A DNA stretch of 64,000 nucleotides, from assembly GCF_021462225.1 (NCBI RefSeq), contig NC_061800.1:2924501-2988500 (forward strand), in the 5' to 3' direction. The stretch is from Girardinichthys multiradiatus (lineage: Eukaryota > Chordata > Actinopteri > Cyprinodontiformes > Goodeidae). Positions within the stretch are counted from its first letter, which is position 1, and each line of letters opens with the position of its first letter. Positions 34,893 to 46,692 of the stretch are shown in pieces. The translations under genes and the position numbers were made by a program. Below the pieces are notes generated by a model that saw only the letters and a list, made by a program, of their open reading frames with translations, was not told where the DNA came from and searched no databases.

Positions 34893-35115
34893 ATCCATCC
34901 ATCCATCCATTGTCTTCCACGTCAGGTTGTGGAGGTCCAGATTCTGGTTCTGCTCTGCTGTCTAGTCTCAGTGGACTGTGGCTGGAACCTCTCTAAAGTG
35001 AGGCACCCTGATCAGATGCAGCATTAGAGAGTCTAACACTCTCCCCAGATGACAGAGATCCTCACCCTATCTCTAGGGCTGATTCAAACCACCCACAAAA
35101 GAAGCTGACTTAAGC
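34893..35115 (-). mobile_element. Rex3 (RTE) 3' end fragment
   Basis: The plus strand starts with ATCCATCCATCCATTGTCTTCC, the complement of the GGATGGATGG tail of Rex3. It continues with degraded CCTCTCTAAAGTGAGGCACC, CTGATCAGATGC and CTATCTCTAGGGCTGA blocks, which are Rex3 3' coding and tail complements. Only the last 220 bp are present. Confidence 0.65.
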
Positions 35116-35575
35116 CACAAATGATCAGCATTATTCTTTATTCCCTGTCATGATTCATAATGTATGTCCATAGGTGCATTAATGCATAAACAGACACGTA
35201 AATCAAGAACTATTCTTTACCCCAGCAGACCAGAGCAGTGCTTGCATTACTGCACAGTAAGCCCCTCATTGTCCATCCCGTTCCATTCTACCATCACTGA
35301 TCAACTTAAACTCCTCTGCTTGAAGCAGAGACTGAACCTTGAGCTGGATGAAGCACTTTTTTAGTTGATAACAAAGTGGAATGAAACTCTCATTCTTATC
35401 CATAAATCACTTGAGTCACATCAAATTAAATGTCTTATTGTCACTTTACTTTGGCTGAGGTTCCATCTGTTTGCGCACCCCAATCGAGATGCGGTTCCCA
35501 GGTGTGCAGCTGCTAACCACACAATGCTCTGGTGTGGTCACGCAATGCTCAGTCACCTGAGCCATCATGAAGATA

Positions 35576-35622
35576 ATTCTTTACTAGAATGAATTGAAGC
35601 ACAATTCATTCTAGTAAAGAAT
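35576..35622. repeat. perfect fold-back hairpin, 21 bp arms
   Basis: ATTCTTTACTAGAATGAATT plus G (35576-35596), loop AAGCA, then the exact reverse complement (35602-35622). The stem can extend a few bases further with one mismatch. Confidence 0.95.
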
Positions 35623-35659
35623 GATCTTTTATTTGTTCCTCAGTAGTAACATTTATTTG

Positions 35660-35983
35660 TCAGTCAGTCATTTTCTACCGCTTATTCCATAGTGGTGCCT
35701 ATCTCCAGCAGTCTACGGGCAAGAGGCGGGGTACACCCTGGACAGGTCGCCAGTCCATCACAGGGCAACACACAAACAACCACACCTAAGGACAATTTAG
35801 AGATACTAATTAACCTAACAGCCATGTCTTTGGACTGTGGGAGGAAGCCAGAGTACCCGGTGAGAACTCACACATGCACGGGGAGAACATGCAAACTCCA
35901 GAAAGACCCTGGCTCTGGGAATTGAACCCAGGACCTTCTTGCTGCAAGGCAACAGTGCTACCAACTGCGCCACAATGCAGCCC
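35660..35983 (-). mobile_element. SINE, copy 2, with 11 bp target duplication
   Basis: It is flanked by ACATTTATTTG on both sides (35649-35659 and 35984-35994), the long duplication expected from LINE-driven insertion. On the minus strand the head GGCTGCATTGTGGCGCAGTT carries the A box. GGGTTCAATTCCC is the B box with one change. The tail ends in repeated GACT. It is an almost complete copy of the family also seen at 16551-16839 and 38254-38657. Confidence 0.93.
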
Positions 35984-35994
35984 ACATTTATTTG

Positions 35995-36580
35995 CGTCAA
36001 CATTAAATTTGCATGCAAAGGGAAGCACACAGTGGCACACCAAAGATATGGCATTATAAGAAAATAGAATTATTACACTACTGAATCAATGATACACACT
36101 TCATAAATGATATTAACCCAATTGTGTAAATGTGCTGTGTAAACTTAAATTAAAAACGGAATTAAATGATTTGCAAATCCTGTCTCAACCTATATGCAAC
36201 TGAATACCCTACAAACCGAAGTCCCAAGCAGCAAGCAGAAAGTGTCTCTAAACAGGAAGAAGCTGCCACACAGATGCATGACCTTTCAACTATTTCTGTG
36301 GAAAAGGTGGACAACAAATCATGTGAAGTCATCTGTGATGTCCCCCCTCTTTCACCCAGATTTTGGGTAAGAGAACAGATATTTTATGTGTTTATGAAGT
36401 TTGGAAACATATATCAGGAAGTCATTTTGAGTAAAATACAACAAAACTACCTCAAGAAATAGAGAAAATTGAGAAAATGTCTGGTTTGGACTTTGAACGT
36501 TATCTCAAGCAATCAGAGAGATGTAGTCTGTCACCGAGAGACACTGTTACCATAGACATGTTGGGAGCATAGAAGCTAGG
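35995..36580. other. unassigned DNA with a transposon-end-like block and an orphan open frame
   Basis: 36150-36205 (ATGATTTGCAAATCCTGTCTCAACCTATATGCAACTGAATACCCTAC, in two pieces) resembles the end of the Tc1/mariner-like family found at 45700-46692. 36210-36462 reads as an open frame with QAESVSKQEEAATQMHDLST but no known domain. Confidence 0.4.
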
Positions 36581-36584
36581 GCAA

Positions 36585-36860
36585 GGACATTGATTTTTAT
36601 GAAGACGGATTCTTCATAAAATGAAGAACATTATGGAGAACCCTGAGCTTCCTCTTCATGAGACTGTCCTACAACAACAGAGTGTCTTCAGTCAGAGGCT
36701 TCTTCAGATCTGCTGTAAGATGGAGCGCTACATGAGATCCTTCCTGCCCACAGCCATCAGCGTCTACAACGGCTCTTTGAGGAAACCTTCATAATGAGCT
36801 ACAACAACATATAATTTCCCTTTGGGATTAATAAAGTATTTCCGAATTGAATTGAATTGA
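36585..36860 (+). mobile_element. LINE 3' end with AATTGAATTGAATTG tail
   Basis: The segment contains the last, broken codons of a CR1/L2-type LINE (SYNNRVSSVRGFFRSAVRW). It then has the typical CCCTTTGGGATTAATAAAGT polyadenylation-like end and a short tandem tail, GAATTGAATTGAATTG. It is heavily 5' truncated. Confidence 0.7.
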
Positions 36861-36867
36861 CATTGTG

Positions 36868-37125
36868 TTATATCACCTTTCTTTTCCTTACAGAAACGCA
36901 AGTTACCCATGCCATGGGCACTAACACGCCATACCGTCAAAAATGCTGGCTTTTAAACCTTGTGCTCATAACAATGCATATAGTCCTTTTCCTCTTTGGC
37001 CTGCCGGACAAGATGTCCGTGATGTCCATAAATAATTAGAAATATGGACTCATTAGACCACAGCAGACTTTTCACTTTGCATCAGTCCATTTTAGATGAG
37101 CTCAGCCCATTTTCCCGTTATGCCA
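36868..37125 (-). mobile_element. Tc1/mariner-like fragment related to 45700-46692
   Basis: It shares GCAAGTTACCCATGCCATGGGCACTAACACGCC with 45884-45916. It also shares the block ATAGTCCTTTTCCTCTTTGGCCTG and the GACTCATTAGACCACAGCA-CTTTTC-ACTTTGCATC stretch. The shared strand is the antisense of the transposase gene. No intact motif remains. Confidence 0.7.
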
Positions 37126-37905
37126 TTCAGCCTTATTTGTTGAAGTCTTGCTCTCTCTCACAGTATGGATCAACTGCAGATATAGAGTATCTAAACAGTA
37201 AATACTATTTTATTTTGAAACATCTCACTGATGCTATAATAGCTAACTTTGATAATTTTTCTCTTCCACACAAAACAGTTTTGTTACCTAATAAGGTTTA
37301 GGGATGATGCATTTACTGATTGGAAGATTCAACTTTTGAGTTTCTTCCCAGCTGGTTGCTTATCATTGCCAAACCAGGAAGAAACCTTGATGCATGTAGT
37401 TAGCATAGTTCAGTCTTTAAAGGTGCAAAGGTGCTCATTAGATCCCTGGTTCATACTAAAAGACTAGACTGAACAGTGGATCATGGTACAAACCAAATCT
37501 TATATCTGGTGTAATTATCACCAAGTACAAATATTGTTGAGCGACACATTACTTTTCCTTGGATTTGTAAATGTTTTACAAAGCATTTGTCAGAATAGTT
37601 TTCCACTCACAGCACCATGTCAGTTGTGTCAGTAGTTTTACCATAAAAAAGCCAGTGTGAAGCAAACTATTATTGACTTTTTGCTTAGATACAGGCTGGG
37701 AGACAGAAGTGTAAAAATATGCTTAGTTAGCAGGAAGAGATAAGGAATGTTACAGCTTCACATGGGTGTTCTAAACACAGAGTTACTAACTGTAGCCTGA
37801 TCTGTGGATCAGCACAGTTAACATGGTAGCACCAGGAATAAAATATTTTGAAACCCACCAGTTACTGAGTTCTTCTGTTCAGCTGAAAGCTGTATAAAAA
37901 GTAGG

Positions 37906-37907
<2 letters not shown>
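37126..37907. other. intronic DNA, no gene seen
   Basis: AT-rich; no coding exon or repeat family recognised. Confidence 0.4.
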
Positions 37908-37982
<75 letters not shown>

Positions 37983-37995
37983 ATATATATATATG

Positions 37996-38027
<32 letters not shown>

Positions 38028-38040
38028 ATATATATATATG

Positions 38041-38091
<51 letters not shown>

Positions 38092-38092
38092 G

Positions 38093-38183
<91 letters not shown>

Positions 38184-38199
38184 GTATATATATATATAG
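37908..38199. repeat. 290 bp TA repeat with TATATG variants
   Basis: Almost pure alternating T and A, with periodic GTATATA interruptions and a few AA or TT phase shifts. It is self-complementary throughout and cruciform-prone. It directly abuts the truncated LTR copy that begins at 38200. Assembly length here is unreliable. Confidence 0.97.
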
Positions 38200-39580
38200 A
38201 CAACCATTCACAATACAAGATCAGATAAAATATTATTTTAATAAAATAATGTTGTTTTTTTTGTTTTTTTTTGTTTGTTTTGTAGGCTGTTTTTATGTGG
38301 GCTGCACGGTGGCGCAGTTGGTAGCACTGTTGCCTTGCAGCAAGAAGGTCCTGGGTTCGATTCCCGGCCTGGGGTCTTTCTGCATGGAGTTTGCATGTTC
38401 TCCCCGTGCATGCGTGGGTTCTCACCGGGTACTCTGGCTTCCTCCCACAGTCCAAAGACATGCCTGTTAGGTTAATTGGTCTCTCTAAATTGACCTTAGG
38501 TGTATGAGTGTGTGCATGGTTGTTTGTGTGTTGCCCTGTGATGGACTGGCGACCTGTCCAGGGTGTACCCCGCCTCTCGCCCATAGACTGCTGGAGATAG
38601 GCACCAGCTCCCCCACGACCCACTATGGAATAAGCGGTAGAAAATGACTGACTGACTAAAATAATGTTTTAAAGAATGATCTGCAGAATAACCTTCTGGA
38701 TGACTAATTCTCAATGGAGTCTCATGAAGCTGCCTTTATTTATTAAAATAATATTTAAAGAAATATTATTAAGGAAATAGTAAAATATTTATGGAGGTAT
38801 TTTGAAAAAGAACCAAATCTTTCTGGAGAAATTGGCTTAAGTATGCAAGCACGTGTTCTTAGCTGTTAGCAGTGAACGCTAACAAAAGAAATTGATAGAT
38901 TAGCACCAGAATCAAACACACACCTTTAAAATACCGTTCATAAAATGGTTAAAATGCATAAGCGCGGACTGCGCGTTATGATCAATGTTCTGTGTTTAAT
39001 ATCACCCTTCAAGTAAATTTTGTTTTAACTTTCGCTCTGTCGGGCCGACCAAAACTGCACAGTTACTGTAACCACGGTGGAGCGGTGCCGTTGTCCTTCC
39101 TTCAGACTGGGAAAACCGCTCCACTCGGCTTCATAGAGACGGTGTCTCTGTTGGGAACTCTATAACACAGCTTGATTCTGTAGGCCTCAGAGAGAAAAGT
39201 CAAGCCAGGCTTGTTTCTTAACTGTCCCGTTATGAATGAATCTACCGGATACCCAAACAGTGATTCATTTGTACTTATCTTAGTGCATATGATCGATGAT
39301 TGTATGACACTCTCGGATCCAGTTGAAGAGTTATGTCTGTTTGCCAGCAAAGAGACATTACTGCGCTGTCTCTTCTGCCAGCCTCGCAGCTGAGTCCGGA
39401 TGGAAGAGATCGGACCATTGGAAAGGTGGGGTTTTATACGGCCAGTGGCATATTAGGAAGTCCGCTGTTACCCCCCCTTCCTCAGTTTCTGGAAGTCAGT
39501 TAAATGCAATTTATTTTGAAAGTTCCAGAAAAGTTTGTACCACATCTTTCATGTTGTATCCATGGCTGTGGGTCCCAACA
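38200..39580 (-). mobile_element. LTR-family copy C, carrying a SINE
   Basis: On the minus strand it starts TGTTGGGACCCACAGCCATGG at 39580 and aligns with 29023 onward. Matching blocks include TTCTGGAACTTTCAAAATAAA, a promoter-like GTATAAAACC (39430-39439), TTCAACTGGATCC, GGTATCCGGTA-type blocks, and GCATAAGCGCGGAC. Its 3' end is lost where the TA repeat begins, equivalent to about 30297 in the 1.8 kb copy. A SINE is inserted at 38254-38657. Confidence 0.8.
38254..38657 (+). mobile_element. SINE, copy 3, inserted in the LTR
   Basis: AAAATAATGTT flanks the insert on both sides (38243-38253 and 38658-38668), and removing it restores the LTR alignment. The tRNA-like head starts at 38299: A box TGGCGCAGTTGGTAGCACTG and a perfect B box GGTTCGATTCC near 38355. 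The body includes GTTTGCATGTTCTCCCCGTG. The tail is GACTGACTGACT. About 45 T-rich bases precede the head inside the target duplication, unlike copy 2. Confidence 0.92.
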
Positions 39581-41794
39581 ACATACATGGAAATATATAT
39601 ATACCAGGCAGGTTGTGGCAGTGCAATGTGTTTATTTGTTTCACAGCAGAGAAGCTGACTGAGGTGCCGCTAGACTTTTCGTTGTCTGTTATTATTCTGA
39701 CAGGGTCATAAAATCTTGTCATAATCTGTTTTTACTTGACACCTTATTTTTTTTTATGATGATAATTAAACATTTAAAAGCTTTATTTTCATTTATTTGA
39801 ATTAATACTAAAAAATAAACAAACTGAACAGAGAATCCACATCAACCAGATGACTACATGTAACTTTCTCCCTTCAGTAACGAAAACATTGACTGTGGTC
39901 CCAGCAACTACAAATGGGACAAATCAGTTTCTCATATAGGCTTTTTTACACATGTTGCTGAACATTTTTCCATCCTGTCACGTGCGATCATGCACTATTG
40001 TAAATCATTTGTGCTTCAACATGACCCAACAGACCAGTACTAGGGCTTTTCCATCAAAGTGGTTCCAGTGTCTAATCAGGGCTGGTGCTAGAGACAGTTC
40101 TTAACTCTGCAGCTCCTGCTACATGACTTCCAGAAGAACCTACTTTTCTCCTTACAGAGGAGCTCTAAGTACCTTTATTTTAACACAGCTAATATAACAT
40201 ATATTGAATCTAAAGGAATTAATGAAAAAAAGACAAACTAATTTTTTTTCCCAATAATCTACTATAATCTGTTATAACTATTCTCATCTAGATATACTTC
40301 TATTAATAAACCAGTGGACAATAAGTCAAATATGAATATAGAATAAGTCAAATATGAATATATGGTTGGCAGATATTTACAGGACATACACTGTATAAGA
40401 AGACACACAATATTTTTGTTCTTATTGTCTAACTTTAAATGAGACAATTTTGTTTTCTGTTTCAGGTCAGTCAGGTTTACCAACATTATTGTATTTGCTA
40501 AATGCCAAAATGCCCATTCCGTCTGATAGAATTGGTGTAACTGGGTCAGGTTTGGAGGACCCCTTGCTAACACACACCGTTTCAGCTCCATGCACTAATT
40601 TTCTATGGGACTGACCCCCCAAAAATATGATCCAGTCAATATAAGCTCCAAATAAAATAACATTATTCTGATTTACAAATATATCGTGCATGATTAACTT
40701 GTGATTTTCTTTCTTTTTTTCATTTGCCAGCAAAATAGGATCATCACCCTCCCCCGCCCCCCACGAACAAAACTTTCAAAGAAGCAGACATACAGCAAAT
40801 TTTCACTGTTGGTTCACAACAACCCCTTGCAAAAAGAGCTAAAATCAAAATGAGGTGAATATAAATGTATTGTTAAGCTAGCTGATTATTTGTTTTCTAT
40901 GCCGATCGCACACACCTGTACAAGCAGACACACTGAATGGTGGTGCATGTAGACTAGCTTCGAAATACAGTGGTGCCCAGGTGCTTTGTTAGACCTTTCA
41001 CCTGCAGTGTTGCCAAGTCAGCTTATTATAAGCAACTTTGAGCTTGTTTTTTTCTAAATTTGCTTGCAAATCTTGTGAGTCACAGGTTCCTGCATTTTGG
41101 GCTTGTTTATGAGCATGAAGTTGCTTATTTGGACATGGCTTTCATTCCAAATGAAACCCCTTGATTATCTCCCAGCTCTCCAAATTAAAGCAAAACATGA
41201 GTGGAAGGTAGTTTGTCCTTTCCACCCCAGTGTTTCCTGGTTAATGCGCCCACCCGAGTTGACTCTGCACACCCACTCACCCCCGTACCTCTGGGGCTCC
41301 AAATGTTTTCAGAACAGCTCCAAATCTCACGATGCTTAAAAAAGATGCATTAAGCCCCAAAATGACATTAGCTTTAACATTCATTTGTATTTAAAAACAA
41401 TCAGATCAAACTAACAGGCTAAATGGGAATTTTTCTGATCTGGATAAGTCCAGAACGGCTGCTCAGTCCATGACTGTTGGCCTGCCTCGTCAATTACACA
41501 AAAAGTTACACTAGGTGCATCAAACAGGGCTACAATAGGGGAGAAGGCTGATTTCAGAGCAGCCATGGAGCCAACCAGAGAGAGGGAGCCTGGTGGGTGT
41601 GTGCGCCCAGGAGCAGGTGGAAGCAGAGCGGCTTAACCCAGACTGAGGTTAGTGTTAAACCCGAGAGCTGGCTCAGAATGGGCTAATTGTAAGCTAATGC
41701 TAATCACTGATTCACCCAGCAAGACATGAGGTGGAGGTTCACTAATGAACATCATCAGGGTCATGATGAGAGACTTTCACCTGAGCTTTGATAT
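39581..41794. other. intronic DNA, no gene seen
   Basis: A 22 bp unit (ATAAGTCAAATATGAATATA plus GA) is tandemly duplicated at about 40321-40362. No exon or known transposon is recognised. Confidence 0.45.
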
Positions 41795-43955
41795 ATTCAA
41801 TTCAGTTTATTTATATACCGCCAATTCACAACACAAGGCACTTCACACAGTCAGGTACATACAGTCCAATTAATCTTAACCATTGAACAGTGCAGTCAGA
41901 TTCAGTTTTTCATTCAAATTGGATAAAAGGTTTTTCTATCTAAGGAAATGCAGCAGATTGCATTGAGTCAGAGTCTTGTAGCATTCACTCCTCCTGGATG
42001 AGCATGTAGCGACAGTGGACAGTCACTGGTGTTGACTTTTCAGCAATCCCTCATACTGAGCATGCATGTAGTGAGAGGAAAAACTCCCTTTTAACAGGAA
42101 GAAACCTCCAGCAGAACCAGGCTCAGTGTGAGCGGCCATCTGCCACAACCAACTGGGGGTTTGAGAGAACAGAGCAGAGACACACAAAGAACACAGAAGT
42201 ACTGATCCATGAGTCCTTTCTATGGGAAGGAAAAGTAAATGTTTATGGATGTAGCTCCTTTAGTAATTTCATCTAGAAAGAAATAACAGATAATCTCTGA
42301 GCATGTTTTCAAGGTGAGAATCTGAAAGAGAGCACAAATAATTAGTTACAGTAAAGGCTTAGTCAATTGTTATGTCTAGGAGAGAGAAAGGGTTAAACAC
42401 TAAAAGACAGGGCCATGTGGATCATCGGTAGAGGGTGAGCATTAAGTTGTTACCAGCAGAAGCTTGGACAATGCCCCTCTCCAGAAAGGTGTCACAGGTA
42501 GACACAGAGTCAGGCAAGGTGTAGCTTCTAGGAAGAGAAAACATAAAGTTAAAAGCTGAAATAACAGCAAATAATGCAAAATTGGAGAGTAGTGTGAGAA
42601 TGTAGCAAAGAGAGTGAAAGTGGTCATTATGTCCTCCAGCAGCCTAAGCCTATAGCAGCATGACTACAGAGATAGCTCAGGATAACCTATGCCACTCTAA
42701 CTATAAGCTTTATCAAAAAGGAAAGTTTTATGCCTAGCCTTAAAAGTAGACAGAGTGTCTGCCTCACGGACTAAAACTGGGAGCTGGTTTCACAGGACAG
42801 GAGCCTGCTAACTAAAGGATCTGCCTCCCATTCTACTTCTAGAGACTCTAGGAACCACCAGTAAACCTGCAGTCTGAGAACAAAGTGCTCTGTTAGGAAT
42901 ATATGGAACAATCAGATCTCTGATGTATGATGGTGCTAGATCATTAAGGGCTTTATATGTGAGAAGGAGAATTTTAAATTCTATTCTGGATTTAACAGGG
43001 AGACAATGAATGGAAGCTAAAATAAAATAGGATCTCTCTTTTTAATTTTCATCAGAACTCTTGCTGCAGTATTTTGAATCAGCTGAAGGCTTTTAACTGC
43101 ATTTTGTTGACATCCTGATAATAAAGAATTACAATAGTCCAGCCTTGGACTAACAAATGCATGGACTAGTTTTTTAGCGTCACTCCTGGATAGGATATTT
43201 CTAATTTTGACAATGTTCCGGAGGTGAACGAAGGAAATCCTAGAAACCTGTTTAATATGGGATTTAAATGACATGTCCTGGTCAAAAATAACACCAAGGT
43301 TTTTTACTTTTTTACCGGAGGTCAATTGAATGCCATCCAGGTTAAGTGATCGACTAAGCAGTTTCCTTTTAAGGACTCCGGTCCAAAGATGACAACTTCT
43401 GTCTTGTCTGGATTTAGAAGCAGAAAATTTAAAGTCAAGTTTTATGTCTTCAAGACATGCTTGTAGTCTATCTAACTGGTTGGGCTCATCAGGATTTATG
43501 GATAAGTAAAGCTGAGTATCATCAGCGTAACGGTGAAAATTTATCCTATGCTGCCTGATAATTTTACCTATTGGAAGCATATATATAGTGAAGAGAATTG
43601 GCCCAAGCACTGAACCCTGTGGTACTCCACAATTATCCCTGGAGTTTAAAGATGATGTATCATTTACATGAAAAAACTGCAATCTGTCAGACAAATAAGA
43701 TTTAAACCAGCCTAGCGCTGTTCCCCTGATCCCTACAGCATATCCCAGCCTTTCTAAGAGAATGTGATCGATTGTATCAAATGCAGCAATGAGATCTAAC
43801 AGGACAAGTACAGACACAAGTCCATTATCTGAGGCCATTAGAATATAATTAGTGACTTTCAGCATAGCTGTTTCAGTGCTATGATGAGCTCTGAAACCTG
43901 ACTGAAACTCTTCAAATAGGTCATTGCTGTGTAAATGCTCACACATCTCCAACCA
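41795..43955 (-). mobile_element. L2-type LINE, copy C (5' truncated, uninterrupted)
   Basis: The minus-strand 3' end is at 41795 (plus-strand ATTCAATTCAGTTTATTTATA). The tail aligns with copies A and B. The coding region follows at about 42690-43955. It preserves the empty sites of the two insertions seen in copy B: the solo LTR site near 42350 and the Tc1 site near 43032-43048. It is the reference copy for the local L2 family. Confidence 0.85.
42690..43955 (-). pseudogene. L2 reverse transcriptase, frameshifted
   Basis: From the 5' side the protein reads LHSNDLFEEFQSGFRAHHST, LDLIAAFDTIDHILLERL, GVPQGSVLGPILFTIYMLP and the catalytic HRYADDTQLYLS. Then come LDGIQLTSGKKVKNLGVIFD, RLDYCNSLLSGC and IQNTAARVLMKIKKRD. 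The frame then closes near 43017. The carboxy part (LPVLVREADTLS-like, FKARLKTFLFD-like) continues in 42690-43010 in a damaged state. The YADD box is intact, but the endonuclease is absent through 5' truncation and the segment just after YADD has lost several residues. Confidence 0.88.
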
Positions 43956-45699
43956 CCATCTTCTGTCAGTATGGGTGATGGCTTTCGGACCATGGATGGA
44001 CAGGCAGAGTGGTAAACTCACTCACATGCGGTAGTAGAGGCAGGCATGAACATGGACGGGTTTGGCAAACAGGTGAGGATATGGAAAGGCTTGGCAAAAC
44101 ACCCTTGGCATGAGAACAGTGATCAGTGACAGACAATACAGTGAATGTTTCCCCAAAGGGTGAATAGAACAGCAGAGTATATATGGACAGGACACAGAAA
44201 ACTGATTGGCATTAAACAGGTGGACTAGATGAAGCTAACTGCTACACAATCTAACCGAGGTAACACCTCACAGACATAAAATAAGATGTATCATGAACAG
44301 AATACAAGAATCATAAGAAACTAAACCTAAGGAAAGAACTAAAGCACCACCTGGAAAACCTGAGCAGAAGCAAGATTCAAAACACAACTTGGAGATCAGA
44401 ATCTGAGAAAAATGCAAAACAAAAAATTAAACACCATCAAATCATGATATCTTTAATGTATTTTGCTATATTTTTAGGCTAAGTCACACATTTGACCCCA
44501 AAACATGTTTCTCCTGTTGGCAGAACCCGTCTTCTTCCTAAACACAATGATGGTCAGGCATCCCTGTGCTGTTTGTACCCTCATATAACTGCTTGTTATT
44601 ACTACAGACCTTGTTTCAAACACACACTAAAGTCTGTTTGTTGGTTCTGCCAATCAGAGATGTGTGTTACTTTTTTTTTTCCAGCAGTCCAGTAGTTCAA
44701 TATAAACATGTGTAGCAGGTCTGATCTTGTCTGTGAGTGCTGTCCATTAAACAGTAGTCACTGACAGTTTTCTACCACTGCCAGTATCACTATAGTCCAG
44801 TAAGGGAATGGAGATTCAGTCTATTGCATATCAACAGTGCAATGTGACGTTACAGACTTATGATATGCTAACTTTAACTTTCTCTGAATGAAATGGATCT
44901 TGGTTTTTTTGGATTTTCAGTATGTGTACCTTTACACACCTAATATGCTATGATGTTTGGCTTTACATCTTTCTGTGTTTGATGAATCATGGATGTCTGG
45001 ATTCAAAATAAATTCCAAGTCTGGCTGCTTATGTCTTCTTGACAACCTGAAGGCCTTAATGGAGAGGACAACATATTTTAACAAGCTGCAGATAAAAACA
45101 ACACAATCAGATTAAGAATATGTATGTGATTTATCCTACAGATTTATATAACATAATGACTATTTAATAAATTGAACTATATCACCTATTCACACTGTTT
45201 TCATTACTGACTTAATGAATGAGTAATCATCAGTAACTATATCAACTTTGTCCAACTTAGTTTATGTTTTTTTCAGCTAAAAGAGTAAAGCTTTTATCAT
45301 TGTTTAGGGGTGGGCGCTATGGAAAAAATATCCTATCATGATTTCTTTACAATAAAAACATGATTATTATTTAATAAAATCATTTGGTCAAAATAATATT
45401 TCTAAACATGCAGTATTTTAGCAGCTTCACCATTTTCCCAACTTGCATTTGTCATGATCTGTTAGTTTTGAGTGTCTTTCATGTTTCTTCATTGTCCTGT
45501 TGTTTATATTGCCTTAGTGTAGCCAATGAAATAAATTCCTTTGTTTACTTATTTCTTAGTGTATTCTTGTGTTCTTGTACATTTTGATTCCTCTGTGTTT
45601 CTGGATATATGTTCTGGGCTCTCTGCTCTTGTGTAAATTATTCTTCCTCTCCCCACTGCCTTCATAGCTCTCGGCTGTTCCTCATTCCCACCTGTAGCC
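43956..45699. other. intronic DNA; A-rich transposon-like stretch at 44030-44440
   Basis: 44030-44440 has the AGGCAGG...GGAAAGGCTTGG...AACTAAACCTAAGGAAAGAAC texture of non-autonomous fish DNA transposons. A similar texture occurs at 63550-63900, but I find no ends. Around 45305-45360 GGGGTGGGCGCTATGG with ATATCCTATCATGATTTC resembles another common AT-rich dispersed repeat. No gene is seen. Confidence 0.35.
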
Positions 45700-46692
45700 A
45701 TGCTAAGCCACTTTACTACGAAGCCACACTGTTGTAACTTGTGGAGAATCTGATTTGGCATTGTCTTGCTGAAATAAGCAGGGATGTCCCTGGAAAAAAA
45801 ATGTTGCCTTTTTGGATAGCTGCAGATGTTGCTCCAAAACCTGGATGTACCTTTGAGCAATAATGGTGCCTTCAGAGATGTACAAGTTACCCATGCCATG
45901 GGCACTAACACACCCTCATACCATCATAGAGGCTGTCTGTTGAACTTTGCGCTGATAACAATCTGGATAGTCCTTTTCCTCTTTGGCCTGAAGGACATAC
46001 ATGATTCATGATTTCTTAAAACAATTTGAAAGGTGGACTTGTAAGACCACAGCATGCTTTTCCACTTTGCATCTGCCCATCTCAGTTAAGCTTAGGACCG
46101 AGCTTTTGCTTTTCTTCGTAGAGTTTTGACTTTCACCTGTAGATGTAGCAACAAACTGTGTTAACTGACAATGGTTTTCTGAAGTGTTCCTGAGCCCATG
46201 TGGTGATATCTGTCACAGACTGATCTTTTGATAATATGGACTGTAGATGATAAAGTCACTAAATTCCCTGCAGTTGTACGTTGCACCAGTTGGACTATTT
46301 GCTCATGCAGTTGTTCACAAAGTGATACATTTCACCCCATCCTAGTTTGCGAATGACTGAGCCTTTCTGGGATGCTCCTTTTATACCCAGTCATGACACT
46401 CACCTGTTTCCAGTTAACCTGTTTACCTGTGGAATGATCCGAACAGGTGTTTTGTGCATTCTTCAAGTTTCCCAGTCTTTTGTTCCCCCTGTCCCAGTTT
46501 TTTAGGAACATGTCGAAAGCATGAAATTCAAAATGAATGAATATTTGCAAGAAAACAAAGTTGATCAGTTTGAATATTACATGTATTGTCTTTGTAGTGC
46601 TTTTTTTTTTTTTTTTTTACAAATCATTGTTTTCTGTTTATATTTATGTTTTACACAACGTTCCACCTTAATTGGAATTGGGGTTGTACTAA
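45700..46692 (-). mobile_element. Tc1/mariner-like transposon remnant
   Basis: On the minus strand, transposase pieces read MGNLYISEGTIIAQRYIQVL, EQHLQ and FFQGHPCLFQQDNAK. The last contains the second catalytic aspartate. More N-terminal parts continue toward 46350. The right end (46600-46692) contains ACAAATCATTGTTTTCTGTT and TTGGAATTGGGGTTGTA, the familiar end of this fish family. The left end and the last catalytic motif are missing. 36868-37125 is a second fragment of the same family. Confidence 0.8.

Noticed and set aside
37862..38623. Long open frames of alternating Ile and Tyr
   Set aside because: Pure translation of the TA microsatellite, open on both strands.
12785..38657. tRNA genes at the tRNA-like heads
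   Set aside because: The A and B boxes belong to SINE heads; anticodon stem and acceptor pairing are not preserved and all continue into SINE bodies.
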